This document shows positions 25,962 to 36,266 of a DNA stretch of 64,000 bases, one piece after another. The DNA comes from Roseiarcus sp963820095 (lineage in GTDB: Bacteria; Pseudomonadota; Alphaproteobacteria; Rhizobiales; Beijerinckiaceae), in the NCBI GenBank assembly GCA_963820095.1, contig CAWFZA010000021.1:186001-250000 (forward strand), given 5' to 3'. The notes beneath the pieces are model-generated. The model saw only the letters and a list, made by a program, of their open reading frames with translations. It had not been told where the DNA came from and made no database searches. Position numbers and translations under genes: made by a program. Position 1 is the first letter of the stretch, and each line of letters opens with the position of its first letter.

Positions 25962-28103
25962 TCAAGCGCGCTGCGGTCGCTCGCCAGGGTGAAGCCGTTT
26001 CTCGCTCCAGGTCAGTCCGACGGCGCCGAAGCGCGCGAGCGCCTGTTCGTCCAACAGGAATTTCGCTTTGCAGCCGTCAGGCGCGCTGAGCGCGCTGACC
26101 ACGACCTCGGCGCGGGTGCAGTCTTCGTCGAATGCGAGGCGGTCGAGGACGATCGAGAGCGATTCTCCTTCCGGCAAGGCGGCGACGCAGCCGAGACGGT
26201 CGCAGGGCGCGTCGTAGGCGCGCGCCTGAGCGGCGTCACGCCCGTCGCCATCCGCCGTCAGCCATTGCTCGGCGGCGAAAGCATTGAAGCGCTTGCCGAC
26301 GATCTCGAGCGCGCCGTCGGCGTCGCGAACCGCCGCCAGATCGCCGGACGGCGCGACGATGACGTCGTAGCGCGGCCCCTGAGTGGCGCCGACGATTCCG
26401 ATGAGCGCGAGCGGAATGGCGCTGAGCCTGAACGTCCACGTCCGCCAGATGGTCGCGCTCATGACCGCGAGCGCCAGAAACGGCAGCGCGTAGGGTGCGA
26501 AGGCTCTCAAATGCACCGTCGAAGCGGGGGCCTCGGCGATGAAGCGCGCGACCCACAGGATGAACTTGATGCCCGCCCCGACATAGATCCACACCGGCCC
26601 GTCGAGCCCGAGCGGATAGAGCGCGGCGCCAAGCAGCGCGCCGGGGACGGCGAAGACCTCGATGACGGTCAGCGTCAGCGGATTGCCGATGAGCACATAG
26701 GGGCTCAGATCGTGGAAGTGATAGGCCATGAACGAGGCCGTGGCCGAGGTGGCGAACGCGGTCGCGACGAGGAGCGCAAGCGGCTTCTCGATGAGATGCG
26801 CGCCAACAAAACTGGGCTTGTGCGCCGCGCCTCGCTTGGGGACGAACGGATCGGGATCGACGTCGAGGCCCGCGATCCGCAATTCCATGACGGCGACCAG
26901 AGCGGCCACGGCGGCGAACGAGAGCTGGAAGCTGACGCCGAGGATGGCCTCCGGCTCGATCGCCACGACCGCGAGGACCGCGAAGGCGAGATTGCGCATG
27001 GTGAGCGCTCGCCGGTTCATGATCACGGCCGACAGCACGATCAGCGTCATGATCAGCGCGCGCTCGGTGCCGACCCGCGAGCCGGTCGCGATATCGTACA
27101 GGACCGAGCCAACCATGGCGACCGCCGCCGCCCATTTCTTGATCGGATAGCGAAGGGCAAGCATCGGCGAGATCGCCAACAGGCGCCTCGCGACGACAAA
27201 GATGATTCCCGCGACCAGCGTCATCTGCACGCCGGAAATCGTGATGATGTGGAAAATGCCGGCCTCGCGGATGAGATCCCTGGCGTCATTGGAGAGAAAG
27301 TCCCGCTTTCCCGTCACCATCGCCGCGGCGATTGCGCCTTCGTCACCGCCGATGATGGCGTTGACCCTGAGCGCCAGCCGGTTGCGCGCGTGGTCGATCG
27401 CGGCGTCGAAGCGCTGGCGCCAGCTGGCGTCGCGCGGAGCCGGTATGAGGCGGATCGGCCCGAGCGCCGAGCCGACCGCGCCGACGCCGGCGAAGAACGC
27501 GTCGCGGGCGAAGTCGTATCCGCCCGGCAGCGTCGCGCGCGAAGGCGGAAGCAGGCGCGCCTTGAGCTCGACGAAATCGCCCGCCGCGACGTCGGGCGTA
27601 TTGCGGGTCGTCACGCGGACCCGGCGGGGAACCTTCTCCTGCGGCATGCCGTCTGCTGTGTCGACGCCGATCACCATGCGCGCGCCGACGCTCCTCAAGT
27701 CGACTTCCTCGACGATACCCTGCAGCGAGACGATGCGGATGCGGTCGAGCACCGGCGCGGCGACTCGCGCGGTGCGCAGCGACATCGACAGGAAACCGGC
27801 GAACAGGGCGGCGATCGCGAGCGACAGGCCGAGGGCAAGGGGGCGGGCGCGGCAGGCCCACGCCAGCGTGGCGAAGACGGCGATCATCAGCGCCGGCAGC
27901 CACAGGACCGGCTCGCGGTCAGCGGCGAGGTTGAGCGCGACGCCGCCCATCGCCGCGACCGGAATCCACAGGAAGAACCGGCGCTCCTCGACCTCGCGCG
28001 CCAGCGCGCTTGTGAACGCGCCACGCCAGTCCGGCGCCCACGCGGCGACGCGCGTGAAGCCGGCCGCCGCGGCGAGAGCGCCAGTGCGGGCAGGAGTGGC
28101 CAT
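25962..28103 (-). CDS. ComEC/Rec2-type competence membrane protein
   Basis: A 713-residue membrane protein. It has an N-terminal DUF4131-like part with an OB-like soluble domain (about residues 120-230), then a Competence domain with IFHIITISGVQMTL, TGSRVGTERALIM and ILGVSFQLSFAAVAALV. ComEC forms the inner-membrane channel for incoming single-stranded DNA. The C-terminal region after about residue 590 does not show the HxHxDH of the usual metallo-beta-lactamase domain, so that nuclease-like part is absent or degenerate. The roughly 300-base gap 25664-25961 towards the cytochrome gene holds no convincing gene. Confidence 0.85.
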   Translation of the reverse strand: MATPARTGALAAAAGFTRVAAWAPDWRGAFTSALAREVEERRFFLWIPVAAMGGVALNLAADREPVLWLPALMIAVFATLAWACRARPLALGLSLAIAALFAGFLSMSLRTARVAAPVLDRIRIVSLQGIVEEVDLRSVGARMVIGVDTADGMPQEKVPRRVRVTTRNTPDVAAGDFVELKARLLPPSRATLPGGYDFARDAFFAGVGAVGSALGPIRLIPAPRDASWRQRFDAAIDHARNRLALRVNAIIGGDEGAIAAAMVTGKRDFLSNDARDLIREAGIFHIITISGVQMTLVAGIIFVVARRLLAISPMLALRYPIKKWAAAVAMVGSVLYDIATGSRVGTERALIMTLIVLSAVIMNRRALTMRNLAFAVLAVVAIEPEAILGVSFQLSFAAVAALVAVMELRIAGLDVDPDPFVPKRGAAHKPSFVGAHLIEKPLALLVATAFATSATASFMAYHFHDLSPYVLIGNPLTLTVIEVFAVPGALLGAALYPLGLDGPVWIYVGAGIKFILWVARFIAEAPASTVHLRAFAPYALPFLALAVMSATIWRTWTFRLSAIPLALIGIVGATQGPRYDVIVAPSGDLAAVRDADGALEIVGKRFNAFAAEQWLTADGDGRDAAQARAYDAPCDRLGCVAALPEGESLSIVLDRLAFDEDCTRAEVVVSALSAPDGCKAKFLLDEQALARFGAVGLTWSEKRLHPGERPQRA

Positions 28104-28769
28104 TTGGCGATGAGAGTAACGCCAGCCCGACCTTGGGGAAAGGCCGCCGATTTGGCTAGGCGGGGCCTCGACTATTCTACTGCTATAGACCCGTTCTTCA
28201 GCTGCCTTTGGGCGCGGCCGGCCGGACCGTCCATTCGGGTCGATTTGGGTTTTCTTGAAACGGGGCTCTTTCGGCTTGGAATGCCTCGAAATCGGGGTTG
28301 GAAAAGCTTGGATTTCCTTGGATTCTCTCGTGTGAAATTGAGCCTTTTCAATGGGTTACACGGGATTCTCCGCAAAGAAAATTTCTCGCGCCCTTTGGCC
28401 CATGATGACGGCGGCGGCGCCGGAGGGGCGCCTGCGGGCGAGGCCATGCGAAAGGGCGGAATTGCTCATGAGCTCAAGCCTACCGCGACTTCTGATTTCC
28501 TGCAAGCAATTGTCGGCGGGCCGTTCGTCAGCTTCAAACTCAGAGCAACTCGACCAGTTATGACCGGGTCGACCACAGCGGACAAACAATGTGGTTCAGT
28601 TAACGTCCGCGTTGCGCAAATACTGATCGTTCTCAACGACGGGCCAAATGGCCCAGTCGAACCAGATCGGCCTTCGCAGCGATGGGTTTATGGCGTAGCG
28701 TAGGCGGAAGAGCATCGCTGACCAGATCTTTGTGCTATCTGCATGGTGGGGAGGCGTCTCAGAGGCGCG
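28104..28769. other. Gene-free stretch between comEC and an adenylate cyclase gene
   Basis: I see no gene here. The middle (about 28240-28380) is A+T-richer than its surroundings. TTTTCAATGGGTTAC at 28345-28359 matches a site at 3609-3623 with one mismatch. A G+C-rich hairpin GGCGCC/GGCGCC lies near 28415-28432. Promoters for both divergent genes must lie here but none is certain. Confidence 0.5.
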
Positions 28770-30670
28770 ATGGTCGAGACCCGCAAGCTCGCCGCGATCC
28801 TCGCGGCCGACGTGGTCGGCTTCAGCCGGCTTACGGGCGCAGACGAAGACCGCACGCTCGCGCGGCTGAGGGCGCTGCGTAGCGACCTCATCGACCCCAC
28901 CATCGCTATCCACAAGGGCCGGGTGGTCAAGCGCACCGGCGATGGGGCAATCATCGAGTTTCGCAGCGTGGTCGACGCGGTCCGGTGCGCGATCGAAGTG
29001 CAGAACGGCATGGTGGAGCGCAACTCCGGCGTGCCGGAGGATCGACGCATCGAATTCCGCATCGCCGTCCATCTCGGCGATGTCGTGGAGGAGGACGACG
29101 GCGACCTGATGGGCGACGGCGTCAACATCGCCGCGCGCCTGGAGAGCGTCGCCAAGCCCGGCGCCATCTGCCTCTCGGAGGACGCCTACCGACAGGTGAA
29201 GTCGCGGCTCGATCTGAATGTCAGCGATCTCGGCGCGATAGCGCTGAAAAACATCGCCGAGCCGGTGCGCGCCTACTCGGTCGAGGTCGGCAAGCCCAAC
29301 CTCAGGCCTCGACCGAGGCCGGCGCCGAAAGGCCGGCTCGCGCCGGTCGCTGCCGTGCTCGCCGCGCTCATTGTCATGGCGGGCGCCGCCGCGTGGTATC
29401 TGATGGCGGTCAAACCCGCGGCGACCGTCGCCTCCTCGTCGGAATCGGCGCGCGCCGCTCCCTTCGGCGTGCCGACGGTCGCGGTCCTGCCGTTCGCCAA
29501 CGTGACCGGCAATCCTCAATACGACCAGCTCGCCCAGCGCATCGGTCAGAAGACGAGGGACGCCGCCGGCAACCAGACCATCTGGCGTATCGTCGGGCAG
29601 CCCGGGGGCGCTCCGCGAGCGGGGCAGACCCGATCGAAGCAGGCCGGAAGTTGAACGCCGACTATGTCGTCACCGGGAACCTGGAAGCGGGCGGCGACGC
29701 GCTGCGGGTGACGTTCAAGGTCGATGACGTTCATTCCGGCGCGCGCGTGTGGTCGCAGACGATTTTGCCGATCCTCGAAAGCGCGGCCCCTGCCAATGAG
29801 GCTGAAGTAGCCGGGCACGCGACGGGCCTGTTGGCGGCGGCGATACTCGGCGCCGAGCGCACCCGCCTTTCGTCCGCCGGCGACATCGAGAAAACGACCT
29901 GGGGTTGCGTCCTTCTGGGCTTCGCGACCGACACCAGAAGCCAGACACAGTCGCGAGCGCTCGCGCTTGCCTCGAAGCGGCGGCGAAAAGAGAGCCCTCC
30001 AACCCCAATGTGTGGGAAGCGCTTGCCACCGTCATCCAGCAGCAGAGGGTCTGGGGCTGGGGACTGCCGCCCGAGGAGGCGAGCGTCGAAAAGCGCTCCC
30101 ATCTCGCCGACCAGGAGTTGCAGGCGGCCCTGCGCGCGCTGCAATCTCGCGCCTTTGGACAGCGGCGCTCAGTTCTACGTCGCGCAGGGATACTTTGCCA
30201 CATGCCAACCGGAGCGCGTTCTGGTCGAGGCGGAAAAAGCGGCGGCGCTCAATCCGTACGACGCCGGCAGGTTGGGACCCCTTGGGCTGTTCGTGGCGTT
30301 CACCGGTCACTGGGACGAAGGGAACGCGCTGGCCGAAAAGGCCATCAAGCTGGCTGGGCCATCCGCGGTTCCTGTCTGGTGGTGGCCGAAGGCAAAGCGG
30401 GCGTGGTTCCGCGGCGACTATCCCGAGGCCTATGAGGCATTCCAGCGCGCCTATATCGAATTGTTCTGGCTATCGCATCTCGATCTCGCCTACACCCTGC
30501 CGTTCCTCGGCCGCGTCGACGAGGCCAAGCAGCATGTCGCGGAGCTTTTGAAGATGTATCCGACAATGACCATTCGCGAAGCCGATGCATTCTACAAGCT
30601 CGTCTGCTTCGACTCCGCCTATCGCGAGAAGATGACCGGCGCGCTGCGCCAGGCCGGGCTGCCCGAGTAG
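28770..30670 (+). CDS. Class III adenylate cyclase with TolB-like and TPR regions (about three frameshifts)
   Basis: It converts ATP to cyclic AMP. The cyclase homology domain (about residues 1-180) has metal-site LAADVVGFSRL, KRTGDGAIIEF and the GDGVNIAARLE block. A membrane segment follows at about residue 190-212, then a TolB-like VAVLPFANVTGNPQYD and a C-terminal TPR-like region ending near AGLPE. The frame changes near 29615, 29935 and 30145, each by one base, and the rest joins into about 632 residues. An architecture of cyclase, TolB-like and TPR is common in Hyphomicrobiales. ATG 28770 was chosen because MVETRKLAAIL starts the domain. Confidence 0.8.
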
Positions 30671-30814
30671 TTGCCTGCCGTCGATGGCTAAAGGACGGGG
30701 CGCCGAGCCGTCCCTGCCGCCGTTGGAGGCGACCGCCAAGCGTCCGCCACTTTCGTTTGCGTTCGTGCAGAATTGGTCCGGATTGCTCCCGCCATCCAAC
30801 GAAGCTCGGTCGTG

Positions 30815-32029
30815 ATGCGCTCAGCCGGGGGTCAGCGAAAACGCGCCGTCGTCATCGGCGGGTCGATCGGCGGCCTGTTCGCGGGGCTGTTCCTTCGCAA
30901 GATCGGCTGGGACGTCTCTATCCACGAGCGCGCCGGCGAGGAACTCGGCTCGCGCGGCGCGGGCGTCGCCACCCACGACGAGCTGCACGAAGCGCTCGCT
31001 CTCGCGACCGGGCCGGGCGGCGAGATCGGCGTCGCCGTCGGAGGCCGCATCGTGCTGGGGCGGAGCGGCGAGGTCATCTGCGAGGTCGCGCGTCCGCAGG
31101 TGCTGGCCTCGTGGGATCGCATCTGGCGGCGCCTGCGCCTGGCGGCCGGCGATGCCTACCGGCACGGCAGCGCGCTGGTCTCGGTCGAGCAGGACGAGCA
31201 GCGCGTCGTGGCGCGTTTCGACGACGGCAGCGATGTCGCCGCCGATCTTTTGGTCGCCGCCGACGGCCTTCAGTCCACCGCGCGGCGGCAATTGATGCCT
31301 GCCGTCGAGCCGCAATATGCCGGCTATGTGGCCTGGCGCGGGCTCGTGGACATGGCCGAACTGTCTTTGGAGGCGCGCGATCTGCTGCGCAACAGGTTCG
31401 CTTTCTGCCTGCCGGACCGCGAACAGGCGCTGGGCTATCCGGTCGACGGCCCGAACTCGGGGGGCCGCTACAATTGTGTCTGGTACCGGCCGGCCGATCC
31501 GGCGCAGGATCTGTCGCGCCTGCTGACCGGCGCCGATGGCCGTCAATATTCCGGAGCGGTTCCGCCGGACCGGCTGCATCCCGATGTGCTCGCGCGGATG
31601 CGGGCTGACGCCATCACGCTGCTGGCGCCGCCTTTCGCCGAGGTGATGACGAAGGCTCGCCAGCCGCTGTTGCAGGCGATCGTCGACCTGGAGACCCCGG
31701 CAATGATTGTCGGCCGCGTCGCGCTGGTCGGCGACGCAGCCTTCGTGGCGCGGCCGCATGTCGGCATGGGCACGACCAAAGCGGCGGGCGATGCGCGGGC
31801 GCTGGCCGATCACCTCGCGCGCCACGACGACGTCGATGCGGCATTGGCGGCCTACGGCGCCGAGCGGCTGGCCTATGGGCGGCGTGTCGTCCGCCGCGGC
31901 AGACATCTCGGAGCCTACATGCAGGCGCAAATCGCCTCCGAAGAGGAGCAGCGACAAGCGCAACATTTCCGCCAGCCGGAGGTGGTGATGACCGAAACCG
32001 CCTCGATGCATGGTTTGGAGACCTGGTGA
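30815..32029 (+). CDS. FAD-dependent aromatic monooxygenase-like protein
   Basis: A 404-residue flavoprotein of the p-hydroxybenzoate hydroxylase superfamily. The N-terminal FAD motif is AVVIGGSIGGLFAGLFLR, with LLVAADGLQSTAR in the middle and ALVGDAAFVARPHVGMG at the FAD ribityl site. Hydroxylases of this family use NAD(P)H and O2 on aromatic or heteroaromatic rings. The similarity is closest to pyridine-type hydroxylases, an inference from overall pattern only. No aromatic degradation operon surrounds it. ATG 30815 was chosen to begin just before the FAD motif. Confidence 0.82.
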   Translation: MRSAGGQRKRAVVIGGSIGGLFAGLFLRKIGWDVSIHERAGEELGSRGAGVATHDELHEALALATGPGGEIGVAVGGRIVLGRSGEVICEVARPQVLASWDRIWRRLRLAAGDAYRHGSALVSVEQDEQRVVARFDDGSDVAADLLVAADGLQSTARRQLMPAVEPQYAGYVAWRGLVDMAELSLEARDLLRNRFAFCLPDREQALGYPVDGPNSGGRYNCVWYRPADPAQDLSRLLTGADGRQYSGAVPPDRLHPDVLARMRADAITLLAPPFAEVMTKARQPLLQAIVDLETPAMIVGRVALVGDAAFVARPHVGMGTTKAAGDARALADHLARHDDVDAALAAYGAERLAYGRRVVRRGRHLGAYMQAQIASEEEQRQAQHFRQPEVVMTETASMHGLETW

Positions 32030-32266
32030 ATCCAACGCGCTGGCTAAAGCGCCCTGGCGCTCCCGTGGCCCCTCCGCGCCAGACTATGGCGCATCGAGGC
32101 GGAATCGCCATTGCGAGGAGCCGTAGGTCGTTCCTATAGGAGTCCCCGTCTTTCGACGGGCTAGGGCGACGGACGACGTCCGAACGCGCAGCGCTAGAAC
32201 ATGCATCCATCGGCATGTGATGATGGAGACTTGTCCGGCCGGGCGGCCGCGATAAGGGAAGAAGAA

Positions 32267-33292
32267 ATGAAAGCCTTGTTTCTCCGGACGATCGGAAACT
32301 TGTCTCTGGCGGACGTGGAGAAGCCCCTGCCCCGCCCGGACGAACTCCTGGTGCGCATCGAGGCGTGCGGCATCTGCGGCACCGACCGGCATCTCTTTAA
32401 AGGCGAATTTCCCTCGAAGCCGCCCGTGACGATCGGCCACGAATTTGCGGGGATCATCGAGGCGGTCGGAAGCGAGGTCAGGGATTTCACGCCCGGCATG
32501 CGCGTGACGGGCGATCCGAACATCTTCTGCGGCCGTTGCCCCGAATGCCATCGCGGCCGCGTCCAGCTTTGCCGGAACCTGACCGCGATCGGCATTCACC
32601 GCAACGGCGGCTTCGCCCAATATGTCGCCCTGCCGGAAAAGCAGGCCGTCGAATTGCCCTCGACGCTCGATCCCCTATGGGGTGCGTTCTGCGAGCCCCT
32701 CGCCTGTTGCCTGCATGGCGTGCATCTCGCCGACATCGAGCCCGGCTCCTCGGCGATCGTGATCGGCGGAGGCGTGATCGGGATGCTGGTGGTCCAGCTG
32801 GCGCGGCTCGCGGGCGCGGCCAAGGTGATCCTCATCACCCGCGACGCGGCCAAGCGCAAACTCGCCGAGAGCCTTGGCGCGACCGCCACGCTCGATCCGT
32901 CGCCCGGCGACGTCATTCATCGCATCAAGGGTGCGAACGGTCTTCTGCCGGGCGGCGCCGACGTCGTCTTCGAATGCGCGGGCTTGAAGGAAACCGTCGA
33001 GCAGGCGCCGCATCTCGCCGCCCCCGGCGGCGCAGCCATGATTCTGGGCGTGCTGCCGAAAGGCCAGCGGGCCGAGATCGAGCCCTTCGCTCTGCTGGTT
33101 CACGAAGTCAGGATTCTGACGTCGTTCATCAATCCGTTCACCCACCGGCGCGCCGCCGAACTGATCGCCTCCGGAACGATAGAGGTCGAAAAGCTGATCA
33201 GCCGCACGGTCGGGCTCGACGAGGCGATCGAGGTCATCTCCCACCCGGCGCCCGGCGGCGAAATCCGCGCCTTGGTCCTGCCGAATGGGTGA
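32267..33292 (+). CDS. Zinc-dependent medium-chain alcohol dehydrogenase
   Basis: A 341-residue MDR-family dehydrogenase. Catalytic zinc ligands are Cys in ACGICGTDRH and His-Glu in IGHEFAG. The structural zinc Cys set is CGRCPECHRGRVQLC. The Rossmann motif is VIGGGVIGMLVVQLA. It belongs with the threonine or polyol dehydrogenase branch. A good GGAAGAAGAA purine stretch precedes ATG 32267; an in-frame ATG at 32201 is less likely. The substrate, probably a sugar alcohol or a hydroxy-amino acid, is unknown. Confidence 0.85.
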   Translation: MKALFLRTIGNLSLADVEKPLPRPDELLVRIEACGICGTDRHLFKGEFPSKPPVTIGHEFAGIIEAVGSEVRDFTPGMRVTGDPNIFCGRCPECHRGRVQLCRNLTAIGIHRNGGFAQYVALPEKQAVELPSTLDPLWGAFCEPLACCLHGVHLADIEPGSSAIVIGGGVIGMLVVQLARLAGAAKVILITRDAAKRKLAESLGATATLDPSPGDVIHRIKGANGLLPGGADVVFECAGLKETVEQAPHLAAPGGAAMILGVLPKGQRAEIEPFALLVHEVRILTSFINPFTHRRAAELIASGTIEVEKLISRTVGLDEAIEVISHPAPGGEIRALVLPNG

Positions 33293-33423
33293 GGCGCGGC
33301 GGTCGCCAACGGGCTGGCGGTAGTCAGACGGAGGTTCGAGCTTGCCAAGACCGCGATGCAGTCGCAGGCTAGACCTAACCGACGACAATCAAGCGGACGC
33401 CGGGCGAGCTGGGGAGGCGCGAG

Positions 33424-34287
33424 ATGGCCATCGCATTGGTCACGGGAACGAGCAGCGGCATAGGGCTAGCGACCGCCGTCGCCCTCGCGCGCGCGGGGCA
33501 TACGGTCGCCGCGACGTTGCGAAATCTGGATGGCGGCGCAGAAATCCGCAGAATAGCGGAGGAAGAAAAGCTTCCAATTCATTTGGCCGCGCTTGACGTC
33601 GATGACGACGCCTCCGTCCGCGAAGCCTTCGCCAGGGTCGTCGGGCAACTTGGACCGATCGACGTTCTCGTCAACAACGCCGGCGTCCCTGGCAGCGGCA
33701 TTGTGGTGGAAGAAGCGCCGCCAGAGAAATTTCGTCAGGTGATGGAGACCAATTTCTTCGGTGGTCTTCGCTGCATCAAGGCCGTGATTCCGAGCATGCG
33801 GGAGCGCCGTCAGGGAACCATCGTCAACGTCACTTCGGTCGCTGGTCGGATTGCGTTTGCTGCGGGCGCCCCGTATGCCGCATCGAAATGGGCTTTCGAG
33901 GCGCTCAGCGAATCTCTCGCCCAGGAAATGCGCGCATTTAATGTTCGCGTCGTGATCGTGGAGCCAGGCGTCATCGCGACGTCGATCTTCAAAAAGGGCG
34001 CCCCCACCGCACCGGGCAGCGCCTATCCGCATGGCAAGCGGCTCCGCGCCCTCCTCGCCGCCTCGCTCGTCAAGCCGACTTCACCTTCGGTCGTCGGTGA
34101 TCTGATCCGGGACATCGTCGACGGCGACAGTTGGCAGCTGCGCTACCCGGCAGGACCCGGCGCTGTGGAGTTGCTGAAGGGCCGGGCCAGCAAGACGGAC
34201 GAGCAGGTTGTTCTGGAGGCCGCTCAGAGCGACGACGAGTATGTCGCTCGGATCAAACGCGAATTAGGGCTCGACCTCACGTTGTGA
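33424..34287 (+). CDS. SDR-family oxidoreductase
   Basis: A 287-residue classical short-chain dehydrogenase. It shows TGTSSGIGLATA for cofactor binding, NNAGVPG, the catalytic Ser in NVTSVAGRI and the YAASKWAFEAL Tyr-Lys pair. The substrate is unknown. It is transcribed with the same direction as the zinc dehydrogenase 131 bases upstream and converges on the AraC-type gene. Confidence 0.85.
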   Translation: MAIALVTGTSSGIGLATAVALARAGHTVAATLRNLDGGAEIRRIAEEEKLPIHLAALDVDDDASVREAFARVVGQLGPIDVLVNNAGVPGSGIVVEEAPPEKFRQVMETNFFGGLRCIKAVIPSMRERRQGTIVNVTSVAGRIAFAAGAPYAASKWAFEALSESLAQEMRAFNVRVVIVEPGVIATSIFKKGAPTAPGSAYPHGKRLRALLAASLVKPTSPSVVGDLIRDIVDGDSWQLRYPAGPGAVELLKGRASKTDEQVVLEAAQSDDEYVARIKRELGLDLTL

Positions 34288-34346
34288 CGCGCGGCGCGGA
34301 CGGTGACGTCTGTGCGCCGAATACGCGTTTATCGGATGAATGCCGA

Positions 34347-35251
34347 TCAAAACAATTGTCGGCCACGAGTAGGCCGACCCTGTGATTGCGAGGCGCGATA
34401 TTGCGTCGGCGTCAGCCCGAACGTAGCGCGAAAGCGGCTGTTGAAGGTGGAGAGGTCGCCGAAGCCGCGTCGAGCGCGATCGCGATGACGGGGCGCCGCG
34501 ACGAGGCGAGCGCGAGCGCGGCGCGGCGCAGCCGGGCGCTGATCAGATATTGGTGCGGCGTCACGCCCGTCAGCCGGCGGAAGACGCGCAGGAAGTGATA
34601 TTTGCTCATGCCTGCGACCGCCGCCATCTCCTTGAGCTCAAGCGGGCGGCCTGCGTCGGTTTCGACCAGCCGGATCGCGTCGACCACCCGTCGCGTCTCG
34701 CGCGCATTGGGCGCAGGCTGCGTGCGTCGAGCGCCGGTCATCGCCGTGATCGCGCGCTCGATGAGTCCGAGCGCCAACTCGTCCGAGCGAAGCGCGGACG
34801 GGCCGCAAGACAAAGCCTCCATCTGCGCGATCGCCGGCAGGGTCGACGCCGACGGGGCCAGGCTCGGGGCCGAAAAGCGAAAGCGGCTGGTCGAGGCCGT
34901 AGCCGCCGCGATCTCGCCGAACTGGTCCTCGCGAACGTTCAACGAAATGCAGCGGTCGCCGATTCCATGCGCGTGACCGCATTCGAAACACCCGCCATCG
35001 TTTCCGAGCAGCAAGCTGCCTGGATAAAGCAACCCATGGCCGGTGTCCGAACGATAGCTGAAGGCGCCCTCGAGGACGGCGGACACGCTGAACCCGTCGT
35101 GCCGCTCCTCGAACGGCCTGTCGGACGGGCCCGCGCGGCAGATGACTTCGTGCACGCTCCAGCCGTCTCCGGCGGCCAGCGCTCGCTTGGGCGACGCCTC
35201 GTCGGGCGGCAAGGACCCGCGAACGCCAGCGGATCGAACTTCGCCTCGCAT
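34347..35251 (-). CDS. AraC-family transcriptional regulator (one frameshift in the HTH region)
   Basis: A regulator of about 300 residues with an N-terminal AraC-ligand-like cupin (about residues 30-110) and a C-terminal double HTH. The first helix-turn-helix is LKEMAAVAGMSKYHFLRVFR. Near 34475 the frame shifts after AIALDA; the continuation FGDLSTFNSRFRATFG and LTPTQYRASQSQG in the next frame completes the second HTH and ends at 34347. One missing base explains it. The gene may control the oxidoreductases upstream. ATG 35251 was preferred to a TTG nine codons earlier. Confidence 0.82.
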
Positions 35252-35363
35252 GGGCTTAAGGATAGCAATTTTCCCCAAGCCGTGAAACGCCCGCGGAACT
35301 AAGTTTCCGCTCGACGAGGACGATCGTCCTCTGCTTATCGGGCTGCATCAAGGGAAAGCACTC

Positions 35364-35738
35364 ATGTTCGATCACATCTCGATCGGCGTTCGCGACGTCG
35401 CGAAGGCCAAGGCGTTTTACGACGCGGCGCTGAAGCCGCTTGGTTTCACTTGTCTCAGCTCTGACGAGTCGTCGCTGGGCTACGGCAAGGAGGCTCCCGG
35501 CTTCTGGGTCAACGCGGCGGAACACCCGGTTCCCGACGACCCGAAGTCCGGGCTGCACTTCTGCTTCGCCGCGCCAAGCCGCGAGAGCGTCGCCGCCTTC
35601 CACAAGGCGGCGATGACGCATGGCGGACGCGACAACGGCAAGCCCGGCCTGCGCAAGGACTATGGACCGCATTATTACGCGGCCTTCGTCTTTTGCCCCG
35701 AAGGCTATCGGCTCGAAGCCTATTACGGGGGGCAGTAG
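35364..35738 (+). CDS. VOC family (glyoxalase-like) protein
   Basis: A 124-residue single-domain vicinal-oxygen-chelate protein. The start MFDHISIGVRDVAKAKAFYD is characteristic, with a late FCPEGYRLEAYY carrying the C-terminal metal-ligand Glu. Such proteins may act as lyases, dioxygenases or binding proteins; the function cannot be inferred. It is followed 3 bases later by an SRPBCC gene in the same direction, so they are likely co-expressed. Confidence 0.82.
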   Translation: MFDHISIGVRDVAKAKAFYDAALKPLGFTCLSSDESSLGYGKEAPGFWVNAAEHPVPDDPKSGLHFCFAAPSRESVAAFHKAAMTHGGRDNGKPGLRKDYGPHYYAAFVFCPEGYRLEAYYGGQ

Positions 35739-35741
35739 CCG

Positions 35742-36143
35742 ATGGCGACCATCCGATCGCAAATCAAAACCCGCGCCAAGCCAAGCGAGGTCTGGTCGGC
35801 GATCCGGGACATCGGCGCGCTGCACACGCGCTTGGTCCCGGGCTTCGTCACCGACACCAAACTCGAGCCCGGCGCGCGCATCGTGACCTTCGTCAACGGG
35901 ACGGTGCTTCGCGAGCCGATCGTCACCCTCGACGACGAGGCGCGGCGGCTGGTGTGGACCCACGAGGGCGGCCGCGCAGCGCACTACAATGGCGCGCTTG
36001 AGGTTTCCGGCCTCCCCGACGGCCTGACGTCGGTCGTCTGGACCGCCGATTTCTTGCCCGACGACCTCAGCGGCTACATGTCGCGGGCGATCGAAGCGGG
36101 AATGGCGGCGATGCAGCGGTCTCTCGACGCTTTGGCGGCATAG
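35742..36143 (+). CDS. SRPBCC (START/Bet v1-like) family protein
   Basis: A 133-residue protein beginning MATIRSQIKTRAKPSEVWSAI, the standard first strand and helix of the SRPBCC fold, and ending with a long helix (MSRAIEAGMAAMQRSLDAL). These proteins bind a hydrophobic ligand in a central cavity; the ligand is unknown. Its close spacing after the VOC gene suggests one transcript. Confidence 0.8.
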   Translation: MATIRSQIKTRAKPSEVWSAIRDIGALHTRLVPGFVTDTKLEPGARIVTFVNGTVLREPIVTLDDEARRLVWTHEGGRAAHYNGALEVSGLPDGLTSVVWTADFLPDDLSGYMSRAIEAGMAAMQRSLDALAA

Positions 36144-36266
36144 GAGAGACCTGGGGCCGGACCGCCGAACAGCAGACGAGGCGGCTTTGCATCCAAACGG
36201 ATTCCCTCCTAGCGTGCGGACCGCCCGCCTCGCGTTGAAGCTTGGCGCGATGGGCTGGAGGCGAGC

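Noticed and set aside
25623..28703. A 1026-residue plus-strand open frame opposite comEC
   Set aside because: No domain is visible; it mirrors comEC and cytochrome codons and is explained by high G+C content.
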